Assembly: GCF_000732325.1 (NCBI RefSeq)
Contig: NZ_BBIW01000013.1
Span: 93,646 to 157,645 of the forward strand
Direction of reading: 5' to 3'
DNA from: Paenibacillus sp. TCA20
GTDB taxonomy: Bacteria > Bacillota > Bacilli > Paenibacillales > Paenibacillaceae
Length of the DNA: 64,000 bases
The translations under genes were made by a program, and so were the position numbers. The notes beneath the pieces are model-generated. The model was not told the DNA's origin. It searched no databases and saw only the letters and a program-made list of their open reading frames with translations. Position 1 is the stretch's first letter. Each line of letters opens with the position of its first letter. Positions 51,704 through 60,274 of this stretch are shown here, piece after piece.

Positions 51704-52831
51704 TTAAGATTGTCCCGGAAGCGTGACAATAAACTTCGTATGTGAGCTGTCACTGCTCGCAGTGATGGTTCCGCCATGCGCATTCACGATCTCCTTGGCG
51801 ATTGCAAGTCCAAGGCCGGCTCCGCCGGTGGCAGAGGATCTGGCGGTATCCAGCCTGTAGAATTTCTCGAATATCGTGTTCAGCTTATGGGGAGGAATCG
51901 TCTCCCCCACATTGGCGAAGGTGATGACCACCGTACCGTGCTGCTTCACGGCTGTTACAGCGACATTTGTACCTGAATAGCTGTAATGTATCGCATTTTT
52001 CATAATGTTGTTGAACACTCGCGCAAGCTTGTCCGGGTCACCATGCAGTGTCAGCTGCTCATCTACCTGTACGGATACGGTAAGCTCATGCTCTGCCAGC
52101 ATCGGATGGAACTCATCCGCAATTTGCATGAGCATCATAGAGAGGCTGATATCCGTCTGCTCAAGTATAATCTTCTGCAGGTTAAAGCGGGTAATATCAA
52201 AGAATTCATTGATGAGCTGTTCCAGGCGGTATGCCTTCTCAAGAGTAATGTTCACATACTTGGCCTTCTGCTCCATCGGCATATCCTGGGCTTCATCCAG
52301 CAGACTGAGATATCCGATAATGGACGTAAGCGGTGTTTTGATATCATGGGCGAGATAGACCACCAGATCATTTTTTCGCTGCTCCGCCTCCTGGGCATCC
52401 TTCATCCTTTTTTGGAGCGTGTCCTTCACCAGATTCATCTTACGCTCGACGACTTCAAGCTCTGGAGATAGAGTTACAGGCTCGTCTGATTCCTCGACCA
52501 GCTTATCCATGCTCCGGTTGATTTCGTTAAAATAATGGGTTGCTCTGCTCAGTGTCCAATAGAAGATCAAGAACAGCAGCAGTATAAAAAAGATCCCGAG
52601 TATCAGATCCTTGTTCTGCTGAAATATAAGGTAGTACAGCTGGACCGCCGTTTTGTACTCAATACTTAGAACGACCTCTGCAAATCGGATGAATGCATCG
52701 GCAAAAGGAGCCTCAAGCACACCGTCAATCAAAATGTTCTTGGCTGCCAGTCCAATAATGGCCGTTAGGATCGCGGTAAGCAGAATTTGAGTAATTATTT
52801 TGTTTTTGAGCTTTCGAAAATCATCCTTCAA
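51704..52831 (-). CDS. Sensor histidine kinase (VanS-like)
   Basis: A 375-residue membrane kinase. Two membrane spans (about 14-36 and 73-94) enclose a short external loop of about 36 residues, then a linker, an H-box YLAHDIKTPLTSIIGYLSLL, an N-box (NNIMKNAIHYS) and G-boxes ending GGAGLGLAIAKEIVNAHGG. It resembles the VanS/PhoR group with a small sensor. TTG start inside the end of the response regulator gene, 11 bases overlap. It probably signals cell-wall stress; the dac gene follows directly. Confidence 0.9.
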   Translation of the reverse strand: MKDDFRKLKNKIITQILLTAILTAIIGLAAKNILIDGVLEAPFADAFIRFAEVVLSIEYKTAVQLYYLIFQQNKDLILGIFFILLLFLIFYWTLSRATHYFNEINRSMDKLVEESDEPVTLSPELEVVERKMNLVKDTLQKRMKDAQEAEQRKNDLVVYLAHDIKTPLTSIIGYLSLLDEAQDMPMEQKAKYVNITLEKAYRLEQLINEFFDITRFNLQKIILEQTDISLSMMLMQIADEFHPMLAEHELTVSVQVDEQLTLHGDPDKLARVFNNIMKNAIHYSYSGTNVAVTAVKQHGTVVITFANVGETIPPHKLNTIFEKFYRLDTARSSATGGAGLGLAIAKEIVNAHGGTITASSDSSHTKFIVTLPGQS

Positions 52832-53519
52832 TCTTATAACCTACTCCCCAGACCGTTTTAATATATTTGGGCTTGTCCATATGATCATTCATTTTCTCCC
52901 GAAGATGCCTGATATGAACCATTACAGTATTGTTGTTTGTATAATATTTCTCTCCCCATACTTCCTGGAAGATTTGCTCGGAGCTCAGCACCTGACCCCG
53001 GTTAGAGCATAACATCCAGAGGATGGAGAATTCCGTTGGCGTAAGGGAGATCAGCTTCTCGTTCAAGTAACATTCATGAGTATTCTTATTGAGAACCAGA
53101 CCGGAGAAGGCAATGATTCTGTCCTCATCCGTATACGGATTCTCCAAATTGTACTTCGTAAACCGCCGGAGCTGAGCTTTGACACGGGCAACGAGCTCAA
53201 GCGGTCGAAACGGCTTGGTTACATAATCATCAGCACCTAGTGTCAGCCCGGTAATTTTGTCGATCTCTTCTTCCTTCGCTGTAAGCATAATGATCGGGAA
53301 GTGGTGCTTCTCTCGAATCTGCTGGCATATATCAAAGCCGCTTATATCCGGAATCATAACATCTAGGATGGCCAGGTTCAGCTGATTTTGCTGAATGCAG
53401 TCCAGCGCTTCCTTCCCGCTGTAAAATTTATATACCTCGTAGTTCTCGGCTTTTAAGTACAGCTCTACCAAATCAGCAATTTCTTTTTCATCGTCTACAA
53501 CTAGAATCTTTGTGCTCAT
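52821..53519 (-). CDS. OmpR-family response regulator (VanR-like)
   Basis: A 232-residue regulator: receiver domain with acidic DDE (9-11), phospho-acceptor aspartate in LAILDVMIPDISG, LTAKEEE and the switch lysine in YVTKPFRPLELVAR; then an OmpR winged helix ending VWGVGYKIEG. The ATG at 53519 lies five bases after AAAGGTGG; a GTG three codons up falls inside that ribosome binding site. First gene of a minus-strand unit with the kinase and dac. Confidence 0.93.
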   Translation of the reverse strand: MSTKILVVDDEKEIADLVELYLKAENYEVYKFYSGKEALDCIQQNQLNLAILDVMIPDISGFDICQQIREKHHFPIIMLTAKEEEIDKITGLTLGADDYVTKPFRPLELVARVKAQLRRFTKYNLENPYTDEDRIIAFSGLVLNKNTHECYLNEKLISLTPTEFSILWMLCSNRGQVLSSEQIFQEVWGEKYYTNNNTVMVHIRHLREKMNDHMDKPKYIKTVWGVGYKIEG

Positions 53520-53622
53520 GGGGACCACCTTTACTTCATATCAGCTATCTTTACTTTATTCATTGTCTTATTTTAACCATAGCTTGGTCAGAAAGCGAAT
53601 CGTGCTCATAGAACGAACCTAG

Positions 53623-53647
53623 GCCCTGTCTTCATGAAGAACAGGGC
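53623..53647 (-). terminator. Terminator-like hairpin after GT4 gene
   Basis: GCCCTGT/ACAGGGC arms (53623-53629, 53641-53647) around a nearly self-complementary centre (TTCATGAA), 19 bases past the transferase stop. No T tract on the minus strand, so it is a weak case. Confidence 0.5.
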
Positions 53648-53665
53648 GTTAATGTTCGCTATGGA

Positions 53666-54736
53666 TTAGTAAATAGAGAGTGCATTCATCATTTGTCTGA
53701 AGGAGACCGCATATGTGCTGCCGGAAAAATGGTTAACGAGATGCTCCCTGCCTGCACGTCGAATATGTTCGCGAAGAGCCAGGTTATCCATGAGCTCGAT
53801 CGCCTCGGCAGCAGCCTGCTCAATATTGCCGAGCGAATAGAATTTACCCGTCTGATTGTGGGTGATGAAGGCCCTGACACCATCAGAATCGGAACTAAGT
53901 ACAGGTACACCGCAGCTGATGGCTTCTGCAACCGCATAGCCGAATCCTTCCATAATGGAAGTCGACAGCATGATTCCGCCCGATCTGGCGGCCATAGAAT
54001 AGTATTGCGGCATCATACTATTCGGAATGTTACTGAAGATGCCAATCTTATCCTCCAGATCTAGTGCCTTCAGCGTTTCGTAAAATTGCTGCTCGTCGGT
54101 CGGGACCGCGAGTGTAGGGTCATGAAATACCCATATCTTCGCATTGGGCTTGTGCTGAATAATACGGTGGCTGATATGAAGGAACTCCCGCCAGTTCTTA
54201 TTATGCTCCAGTCTTCCAATCCACATAATGGCGGGATAGGGGGGGATATCGGTATCAATCGGCGTGAATGTTGTTGTATCCAGCATGTTTGGAATAATGA
54301 AACGATGCATGAATGGACAAATCTCTGCGAATAACTGCTGAAGATGAGCTGTAGGGGGGATGAGTACGGCATTCGCATGTGCTTGCAGATAAGGCATCGC
54401 TGTACATATCGTTTCGATCGCAGCTTCTCTCGTGCCGAGACCCTGTGCTTCATAGATGATGCGCCCCCTGTAATCCAGTACAAGCCGGAGCCGTTCCACC
54501 ATGTTGATATCCGATGTGACGATGATCGCATCATATTGCTGCTGGTCTAACAGTGACTTGATCTCGTTATCATGATTGGTAATGAATACGGTACCGGTAT
54601 TATTCTGCATACCTGTCCCTGGCTTAAGGTACAGCGTATGGGCTTCAATGCCATGTTGATTCAGCACAGAGCATCGCAAACGGTTAAGTGTTTCCACACC
54701 TCCGCTTGGAATAAAGAAAGTAAAGAGGACTTTCAA
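53666..54736 (-). CDS. Family 4 glycosyltransferase
   Basis: A 356-residue GT-B transferase with FIPSGGVETLNRLRC at the N-terminus, MWIGRLEHNKNWREFL, LSTSIMEGFGYAVAEAISCG (EX7E type) and PVLSSDSDGVRAFI. It is on the opposite strand to the main glycan unit but only 3.1 kb away, and may belong to the same system. Its gene has a GGGAGGGATC ribosome binding site. Substrate unknown. Confidence 0.88.
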   Translation of the reverse strand: MKVLFTFFIPSGGVETLNRLRCSVLNQHGIEAHTLYLKPGTGMQNNTGTVFITNHDNEIKSLLDQQQYDAIIVTSDINMVERLRLVLDYRGRIIYEAQGLGTREAAIETICTAMPYLQAHANAVLIPPTAHLQQLFAEICPFMHRFIIPNMLDTTTFTPIDTDIPPYPAIMWIGRLEHNKNWREFLHISHRIIQHKPNAKIWVFHDPTLAVPTDEQQFYETLKALDLEDKIGIFSNIPNSMMPQYYSMAARSGGIMLSTSIMEGFGYAVAEAISCGVPVLSSDSDGVRAFITHNQTGKFYSLGNIEQAAAEAIELMDNLALREHIRRAGREHLVNHFSGSTYAVSFRQMMNALSIY

Positions 54737-55016
54737 GGCAGATCCCTCCCGCAGTTTCTTATACGCCGGTTAGATAGAACGAAGGGGAAAATGGGCGGTT
54801 GTAGGTTATCGTATTTGTCCGTATCCATTTAGTTCGTCTATCTAAAGTACGTGATTGACCGGTATAGAGTGTGGGCTGAGAGCTATCCGTTCATAATTTG
54901 GACATATTTTTTTAAGGATTCTTTTAAATTCATTTAAGCCATGTTTATAGTTGGATGGCTATGCTTAGTATGGACCATGTTTCGGTCTGAATTGATATAG
55001 AAAGGAAGTAGCGAAT

Positions 55017-56048
55017 GTGCTGAGGTTAGATCAGGTAAGCAAGACGTTCGACAGCCATAGGGGAGTACATCATATGGACTTTTCAATGGAACGGGGAGAG
55101 ATCGTCGGTTTTCTAGGTCCTAACGGTGCTGGCAAAACGACAACTATGCGTATGATCACCGGGTATTTACGGCCGACAGAAGGCAAAGTGCTTCTCGACG
55201 GTGAATCCGTGCATGAGCAGGGTAAGAAAGCCCGATCCCGTATCGGATATTTACCCGAAACGCCTCCCTTGTATCCAGATATGTCGATTCTTTCGTACTT
55301 GAGATTTGTAGCTAAATTGAGAGACGTGCCCGCCAGAGAGCAAAAGCAGAGAGTCGACGAAATGTTATCAAGACTGGGCCTCGCTGGTCGGGAGCGTCAG
55401 ATCATCAGGACCTTGTCCAAAGGATACAAGCAGAGAGTAGGGCTGGCTGGTGCCATTATACATAAGCCGGACTTGCTTGTGCTCGATGAACCAACATCAG
55501 GGCTTGACCCTAATCAAATCATGGAAATCCGTAATCTCATCAGAGAGCTCGGCGATAATCATACCGTACTGCTTAGTACCCATATATTGCCCGAGGTGAG
55601 CACCCTTTGCAGCAGAGTGCTGATCATTAATCAAGGACAGCTGGTAATGGATGGGTCTCCTGCATCCATCGGCAGTACAATGAATCAGTCGTTTCACGTT
55701 TCTCTCACTGTGAAGGGGGAATCGGAGGCGGTCGTCCCGTTGATCCAAACCTGGGGAGAAAGTTTGGAGGAGAAGGTAGAGCTTAGCTCCCACAAGGAAG
55801 AGGACGGCCTCGTCCGCTTAGAGCTGAATGCTTCTGCTCATCATGATTATCGAGAAGAATTATTTTATTTACTGGCGAGATCGGAGCTCCCTATCCTCGA
55901 ATTGAAGAAACAGGATCAGTCCCTTGAAGAGATTTTCCAAAAGCTGACGACAGATGAAGCCGGAGTGAAATCCGGGAAGGAAGGTTCACTTGCTGTCTCT
56001 GCCTCGGTGCAAGGACTGGAAGCGCCGAAGGGAAGTGAGGGTTCATGA
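55017..56048 (+). CDS. ABC transporter ATP-binding protein (GldA-like)
   Basis: A 343-residue ABC ATPase: Walker A GPNGAGKTT, Q-loop in YLPETPPLYPDMS, signature LSKGYKQRV, Walker B LLVLDEPTSGLDP, and LSTHILPEV. The C-terminal extension (about 220-343) is like that of GldA/YhaQ-type exporters. GTG start; the ATG two bases earlier runs directly into a stop. AAAGGAAG ribosome binding site. It is followed by a permease with ATGA overlap, then a Gld-G-like protein and a DUF4340 protein, the standard Gld-like module. Confidence 0.92.
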   Translation: MLRLDQVSKTFDSHRGVHHMDFSMERGEIVGFLGPNGAGKTTTMRMITGYLRPTEGKVLLDGESVHEQGKKARSRIGYLPETPPLYPDMSILSYLRFVAKLRDVPAREQKQRVDEMLSRLGLAGRERQIIRTLSKGYKQRVGLAGAIIHKPDLLVLDEPTSGLDPNQIMEIRNLIRELGDNHTVLLSTHILPEVSTLCSRVLIINQGQLVMDGSPASIGSTMNQSFHVSLTVKGESEAVVPLIQTWGESLEEKVELSSHKEEDGLVRLELNASAHHDYREELFYLLARSELPILELKKQDQSLEEIFQKLTTDEAGVKSGKEGSLAVSASVQGLEAPKGSEGS

Positions 56049-56755
56049 AACGGATGCTCGCTATATTTTACAAAGAGCTGCAGTCCTATTTCCTCGCTCC
56101 AACCACCTATTTTGCCTTTGCAGTGTATGTCTTGCTGTCGAGTTTTTTGTTTTTTATGAGCTTTGTTTACTATCAGCCAAGTATCGTCGATTATCGGCTT
56201 GTTCTGGGGGATACGATATCACTGCTGCTATATGTTATCCCGCTTCTGACTATGCGTCTGATCGCGGAGGAGTTCCGGCAGGGTACAGATGAGCTATTGA
56301 TGACTTCTCCTTCGAGTGTATTGGAGATTGTGTTCGGCAAATATTTGGCAAGCTTGGTCATTCTCCTGGCTCTTATTATGTGCAGTCTTACTTATCCGCT
56401 GCTGATGTCCTTCTATGGAGATATCAATGAGACGACAGTGTGTGTATCTGCGCTGGGGCTCTTCCTGCTCGGTGCGGCGATGATGGCGATCGGAATGTTT
56501 GCCTCCTCGTTATCCCAGCATCAGATGGTCTCGGCAGTAGCCGGCTTTATTATTCTGTTTGTATTATGGATGCTGGATTCTTTCGGTGGAAATGCGGCGA
56601 TTACAGCGTGGCTTGAACCCTTCTCCTTATCGAGCCGGTTCATGAATTTCACAAAGGGTGTCATTAGCGGATCGGATGTTATCTTCTATCTTACTTTGAC
56701 AGCCTTATTCCTCACGTTCAGCATTCAAGGCGTCGAGCGGAAAAGGTGGAGGTAA
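56045..56755 (+). CDS. ABC transporter permease (GldF-like)
   Basis: A 236-residue ABC-2-type permease with six hydrophobic spans: it starts AIFYKELQSYFLAPTTYFAF and has MRLIAEEFRQGTDELLMTSP, both typical of the GldF/NosY-like group. Overlaps the ATPase gene by four bases. With the next gene it forms the membrane part of the transporter. Confidence 0.92.
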   Translation: MKRMLAIFYKELQSYFLAPTTYFAFAVYVLLSSFLFFMSFVYYQPSIVDYRLVLGDTISLLLYVIPLLTMRLIAEEFRQGTDELLMTSPSSVLEIVFGKYLASLVILLALIMCSLTYPLLMSFYGDINETTVCVSALGLFLLGAAMMAIGMFASSLSQHQMVSAVAGFIILFVLWMLDSFGGNAAITAWLEPFSLSSRFMNFTKGVISGSDVIFYLTLTALFLTFSIQGVERKRWR

Positions 56756-56760
56756 GAGAG

Positions 56761-58146
56761 ATGAAAAAATGGTTGAATCATACGAACAGTGCTGTTATTT
56801 CCATTGCAGTGATCGGCATTTTTATATTGCTTACGTTGTTCCTGAATTCATTAGGCGGCTTCCAGCTTGATATGACTGCGAACAAGCAGAATACGTTGTC
56901 TGAGCAAACCTTGGAGACTATAAAAGGTGTGGAAGAAGACGTCAGAATGCTGGTCTTCACCGTGAATTCCTCCAGTGATGAGCTGCTGAACAGGGAAGTG
57001 CAGGATATTGTTGATGAATACAGCAAACGAAATAATAAACTGAAAGTGGAGCATTACAATCTGGAGAACGAGCCCATCCTGGCCCAGCAGTACGGTCTTA
57101 CGGCAAGCTCTATTGTGCTGGTGCAAGGGGACAAGCAGCAGGTTGTTCCCATGATTGATCTATTCACCTCCGGTGAAACAGAAGGCTCTTATCTCTTCTC
57201 TGGAGAAGAGAAGCTGACACAGGCACTGAATTCGCTCTCATCGGATGAAGTCCACCGAGTAGCACTTCTAACGGGACATGGTGAGCTGGATTTGTCTCTC
57301 GCAGCAAGCTTTCAGTCATCCCTGAATCAAAGCAATGTCGAGACAGAAGAAATATCTCTTGCCGATGGAGAGGCTGTTCCGGAAGGAACGGATATACTGG
57401 CGATTCTGGGTCCGCAAAACGATTTGACGGATTCAGAGATGAAGCAGATACAGTCCTATATGGACAATGGCGGGAAATTGCTGCTTACGATGGCTTTTCA
57501 TGAAAGTATGGATACCGCTTGGCCTAATATTGATGCACTCGCTGAGCAATATGGAGTCCATAACGAGCATGCGGTAATGGTCGACCCAGAACAGTCGATG
57601 TCGATGGGACCGCTGTGGTCCATGCCGGTGTTTCAGTCTCATGCCATTACGGATAAGCTGATTGAGCATAATTTAACTCCTGTATTTTCACTGACTCTTG
57701 GGCTCAGCGCTACCGAGCAGGATAAATGGACGGTCGCTCCGATTGTGCAGTCTTCGGAGAGCAGTTATGGAGAGACGAATGTAGAAGGACTTCTTGTTAA
57801 CGATACGGATAATGATGCGGAGTCCGATCTGCAGGGACCTGTAGATGTGGGATATGCCGTAAGTACACCGGATGGCAAGCCAAAGGCGGTTATACTGGGT
57901 GCAACTACATTTATTCAGGATTCCGAATTCTCGACAGGCGGGAATCGTGATTTTATTCTGAACACGATAAATTACCTGGCCGAGAAGGAGAACGGGGTTA
58001 CGATCAGACCCAAAGAGCAGGCGGGCTATGAGTTGGCGTATCTGACACCTTCTCAAGGCACCGGAATTTTTGTTATTGCGGTCATCTTATTCCCGCTGTT
58101 ATTTGTTGCAGCAGGTATTCTATTATGGTGGAGGCGGAGAAGATAA
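56761..58146 (+). CDS. Gld-G-like ABC auxiliary protein
   Basis: A 461-residue protein with a membrane span at each end (about 15-34 and 433-456) and a large extracytoplasmic domain of the ABC_transp_aux/GIFT type. Inside are DMTANKQNTLSEQTLETIKG and the LTGHGELDL, LAILGPQNDLTD and MDNGGKLLLTM blocks that define this family. GGAGGTAAG before the ATG at 56761; five codons of upstream open frame were discarded. One-base overlap with the next gene. Confidence 0.9.
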   Translation: MKKWLNHTNSAVISIAVIGIFILLTLFLNSLGGFQLDMTANKQNTLSEQTLETIKGVEEDVRMLVFTVNSSSDELLNREVQDIVDEYSKRNNKLKVEHYNLENEPILAQQYGLTASSIVLVQGDKQQVVPMIDLFTSGETEGSYLFSGEEKLTQALNSLSSDEVHRVALLTGHGELDLSLAASFQSSLNQSNVETEEISLADGEAVPEGTDILAILGPQNDLTDSEMKQIQSYMDNGGKLLLTMAFHESMDTAWPNIDALAEQYGVHNEHAVMVDPEQSMSMGPLWSMPVFQSHAITDKLIEHNLTPVFSLTLGLSATEQDKWTVAPIVQSSESSYGETNVEGLLVNDTDNDAESDLQGPVDVGYAVSTPDGKPKAVILGATTFIQDSEFSTGGNRDFILNTINYLAEKENGVTIRPKEQAGYELAYLTPSQGTGIFVIAVILFPLLFVAAGILLWWRRRR

Positions 58147-59090
58147 TGAAGAAATTCATTCCTACTCTGTTGCTGCTCGTTATTCTGGCAGGCGGCTGGA
58201 TCTTCGCTCATTCCCAGAACTACTTCAAGGAAGAGCCGGAGGCGGCTCGCAAGCTCATAGATACCAGCAGCTTTGATCCTAGTGCAATCGAGAAATTCAG
58301 TGTTATTAACGGAGGGGAAGAAGTTCAGTTGACCAAAGAACAGGGTGGCTGGGTTATGACAGAGCCTGAAGCTTACCCCGTGAACAGCTATGCGGTAGAC
58401 AACTGGCTGGAAGCACTCCGTGCAGCTGAAATTACGAAAGTAATCGAGAATGAGCCAACCGATATTGAGAAATACGGTCTTGACCTTGCAGGAGACGGTA
58501 TCGTTATGACCGCTCAGGATGGCACTGAATTCACCTTGGCCGTTGGTCATATGTTGCCTACAGGAGAAGATAATTATGTACAGGTCGATGGAAGTCTGGT
58601 TGCGGCTGTCAGTGAGGCCGAGGTTTCAAGTCTGATGCTCACTCCGCTTCAATTTATGGATACCACACCATTCGAATGGGATAATGATCAGCTGGTATCA
58701 CTGGAGTGGGAAGGCGAAGATTCGACATGGATGCTGAATCGTACGACGGATGAAGAGAACAGTTGGACCATGAATGGGAAGAGTGTTGAACTGGCTGGAG
58801 CCGATTCCTTAATGAATCTGACGAAAAATACAGCGACGAATCAAGTGCTCAAACCGCTTGATGCCGATCAGGCTCAGATTGCTTTTACATTGACGGCTGC
58901 ATTCAAGGACGGTTCGAACAGCGTATATCAAGGTTGGACGGAATCATCAGAGCCCGGTGTCATTTTTGTTAAGACCGCAGAGGACTCACTTAGTTATGTT
59001 CTTGCATCAGATGCTGTTAAAGAAATCAAGGATAGAGCAGAAGAGCTGCTGAGCAGCGGCACCGAAGTAAATAATGCAGATACGGACTAA
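58146..59090 (+). CDS. DUF4340 domain protein
   Basis: A 314-residue protein with one N-terminal span (LLLLVILAGGWIFA) and an extracytoplasmic beta-rich domain. EKFSVINGGEEVQLTKEQGG and the later DLAGDGIVMTAQDG and VGHMLPTGEDNYVQVDGS segments fit DUF4340, usually encoded next to Gld-like ABC transporters. It probably forms the external part of the same complex. ATG shares its first base with the previous stop codon. Cargo unknown. Confidence 0.88.
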   Translation: MKKFIPTLLLLVILAGGWIFAHSQNYFKEEPEAARKLIDTSSFDPSAIEKFSVINGGEEVQLTKEQGGWVMTEPEAYPVNSYAVDNWLEALRAAEITKVIENEPTDIEKYGLDLAGDGIVMTAQDGTEFTLAVGHMLPTGEDNYVQVDGSLVAAVSEAEVSSLMLTPLQFMDTTPFEWDNDQLVSLEWEGEDSTWMLNRTTDEENSWTMNGKSVELAGADSLMNLTKNTATNQVLKPLDADQAQIAFTLTAAFKDGSNSVYQGWTESSEPGVIFVKTAEDSLSYVLASDAVKEIKDRAEELLSSGTEVNNADTD

Positions 59091-59110
59091 TGCCGATTAT
59101 GTATAAACAA

Positions 59111-59205
59111 GGAGAATTGCCATTTTGATTGGACGATAGAAATGAACTCAGATGTTTAGTTCAGCTCGCAGTCCACTTGATCTAAGATGGCGGTTCTCCT
59201 TTTTT
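59111..59205 (+). terminator. Long rod-like hairpin with T-tract
   Basis: GGAGAATTGCCAT (59111-59123) pairs with ATGGCGGTTCTCC (59187-59199), counting two G-U pairs, then six T residues. Inside, GGAC/GTCC and TGAACT/AGTTCA extend it to a nested structure of about 90 bases, unusually long for a simple terminator. Confidence 0.7.
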
Positions 59206-59294
59206 ACAGGGGGCGCTGATATTGTATGATTCTTATCTTCGGATGAATGAAGCTTCTCACATCCTCGCATCGTTGGTTCCAAATCCTTTCAGCA

Positions 59295-59341
59295 TATAGG
59301 TTAAGTGGTTTGTGCACCTTAATGGAGTACCTTAACCTATA
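59295..59341. promoter_or_regulatory. Inverted repeat upstream of YhcN-like lipoprotein gene
   Basis: Perfect 11-base arms TATAGGTTAAG (59295-59305) and its complement (59331-59341), 25 bases apart, just upstream of the ribosome binding site. Each arm contains the WTRGGY core of GerE boxes, but the last two positions do not fit. Confidence 0.4.
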
Positions 59342-59362
59342 CTTGAAATGGAGGATGAACGA

Positions 59363-60175
59363 ATGCCAGGAATGAACAAAACAAAAGCGATCACTTTATC
59401 TTTATCCACCGCTTTACTTGTCATGTCTGGTCTAACAGGCTGTGGCACAAACACGGATAATCATGATTTGAACACCAATAATGTGCGTAACAACAAGACC
59501 GATAACAATCGGTACGGACTAAATGCAAACAGTGTTCATCGTACCAATAATCTCAGAAACAGCGATGATTTATCAAAGACTGTATCTGATATGGATGGAG
59601 TGGGTAATGCTTATGTTCTCCTTACTGATCATAACGCTTATGTTGCGGTATCGCTCAAAGACGGGGTCCAGCCGCAAAGCACAAGACACCACAATAACCG
59701 TAATATGAAGAGCAAGGACCTTGGCAGCATGGGAGTAAAGACCGGGACGAGAGCTCCTTATACAACCAGCGGTATTGCTCCAGGACTTACTAATGATTAT
59801 TCTCAGAGCAACATGCTGGGAGATTCAGCGAACGGTCCTCGAGGAGCAGGCGGATTGTTTAATCCGAACAATGTACGAATGAATGATACCAAAGGCCCGA
59901 CAACGTATACTAAAATGAATGATCATGACCAGGCCGAAGAAGAAGTATCTGATCAAATGAAGAAAAAGATTACAGCGAAGATCAAAGAAATGGCTCCAGA
60001 AGTGAAAAATGTATACATCTCAGCAAATGCAGACTTTGTAGGTCGTGCTCAAGGTTATGTTAACGATGTGACCGAAGGCAGACCCATCAGCGGATTTATT
60101 GATGAATTTCAAACCATGATGGATCGTTTGTTCCCGACAAACGGAACCATGATTGACAACAACAATAATCGTTAA
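59363..60175 (+). CDS. YhcN/YlaJ-family sporulation lipoprotein
   Basis: A 270-residue lipoprotein. The signal peptide ends with the lipobox LTGC (cysteine at about residue 27). A long Asn-rich, low-complexity section (about 30-70) leads into the YhcN/YlaJ fold: SDMDGVGNAYVLLTDHNAYV and, at the end, KITAKIKEMAPEVKNVYISA with a final FIDEFQTMMDRLFP. Members occur in the spore inner membrane or cortex zone. ATG at 59363 is eight bases from GGAGG; an earlier in-frame ATG overlaps that site. Confidence 0.88.
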   Translation: MPGMNKTKAITLSLSTALLVMSGLTGCGTNTDNHDLNTNNVRNNKTDNNRYGLNANSVHRTNNLRNSDDLSKTVSDMDGVGNAYVLLTDHNAYVAVSLKDGVQPQSTRHHNNRNMKSKDLGSMGVKTGTRAPYTTSGIAPGLTNDYSQSNMLGDSANGPRGAGGLFNPNNVRMNDTKGPTTYTKMNDHDQAEEEVSDQMKKKITAKIKEMAPEVKNVYISANADFVGRAQGYVNDVTEGRPISGFIDEFQTMMDRLFPTNGTMIDNNNNR

Positions 60176-60212
60176 TCCAGCATAGAAGAGCTTATGGGGA
60201 ATGAATATAAAA

Positions 60213-60257
60213 AAGGCGTTGTTCCAGAGAGATGCTCTAAGGGACAACGCCTTATTT
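60213..60257. terminator. Bidirectional terminator
   Basis: AAGGCGTTGTTCC (60213-60225) and its complement with one G-U pair (60241-60253), A tract on the left and TTATTTTG on the right; serves both the lipoprotein gene and nagA. Confidence 0.9.
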
Positions 60258-60274
60258 TGCTTCATTTTAACTTC

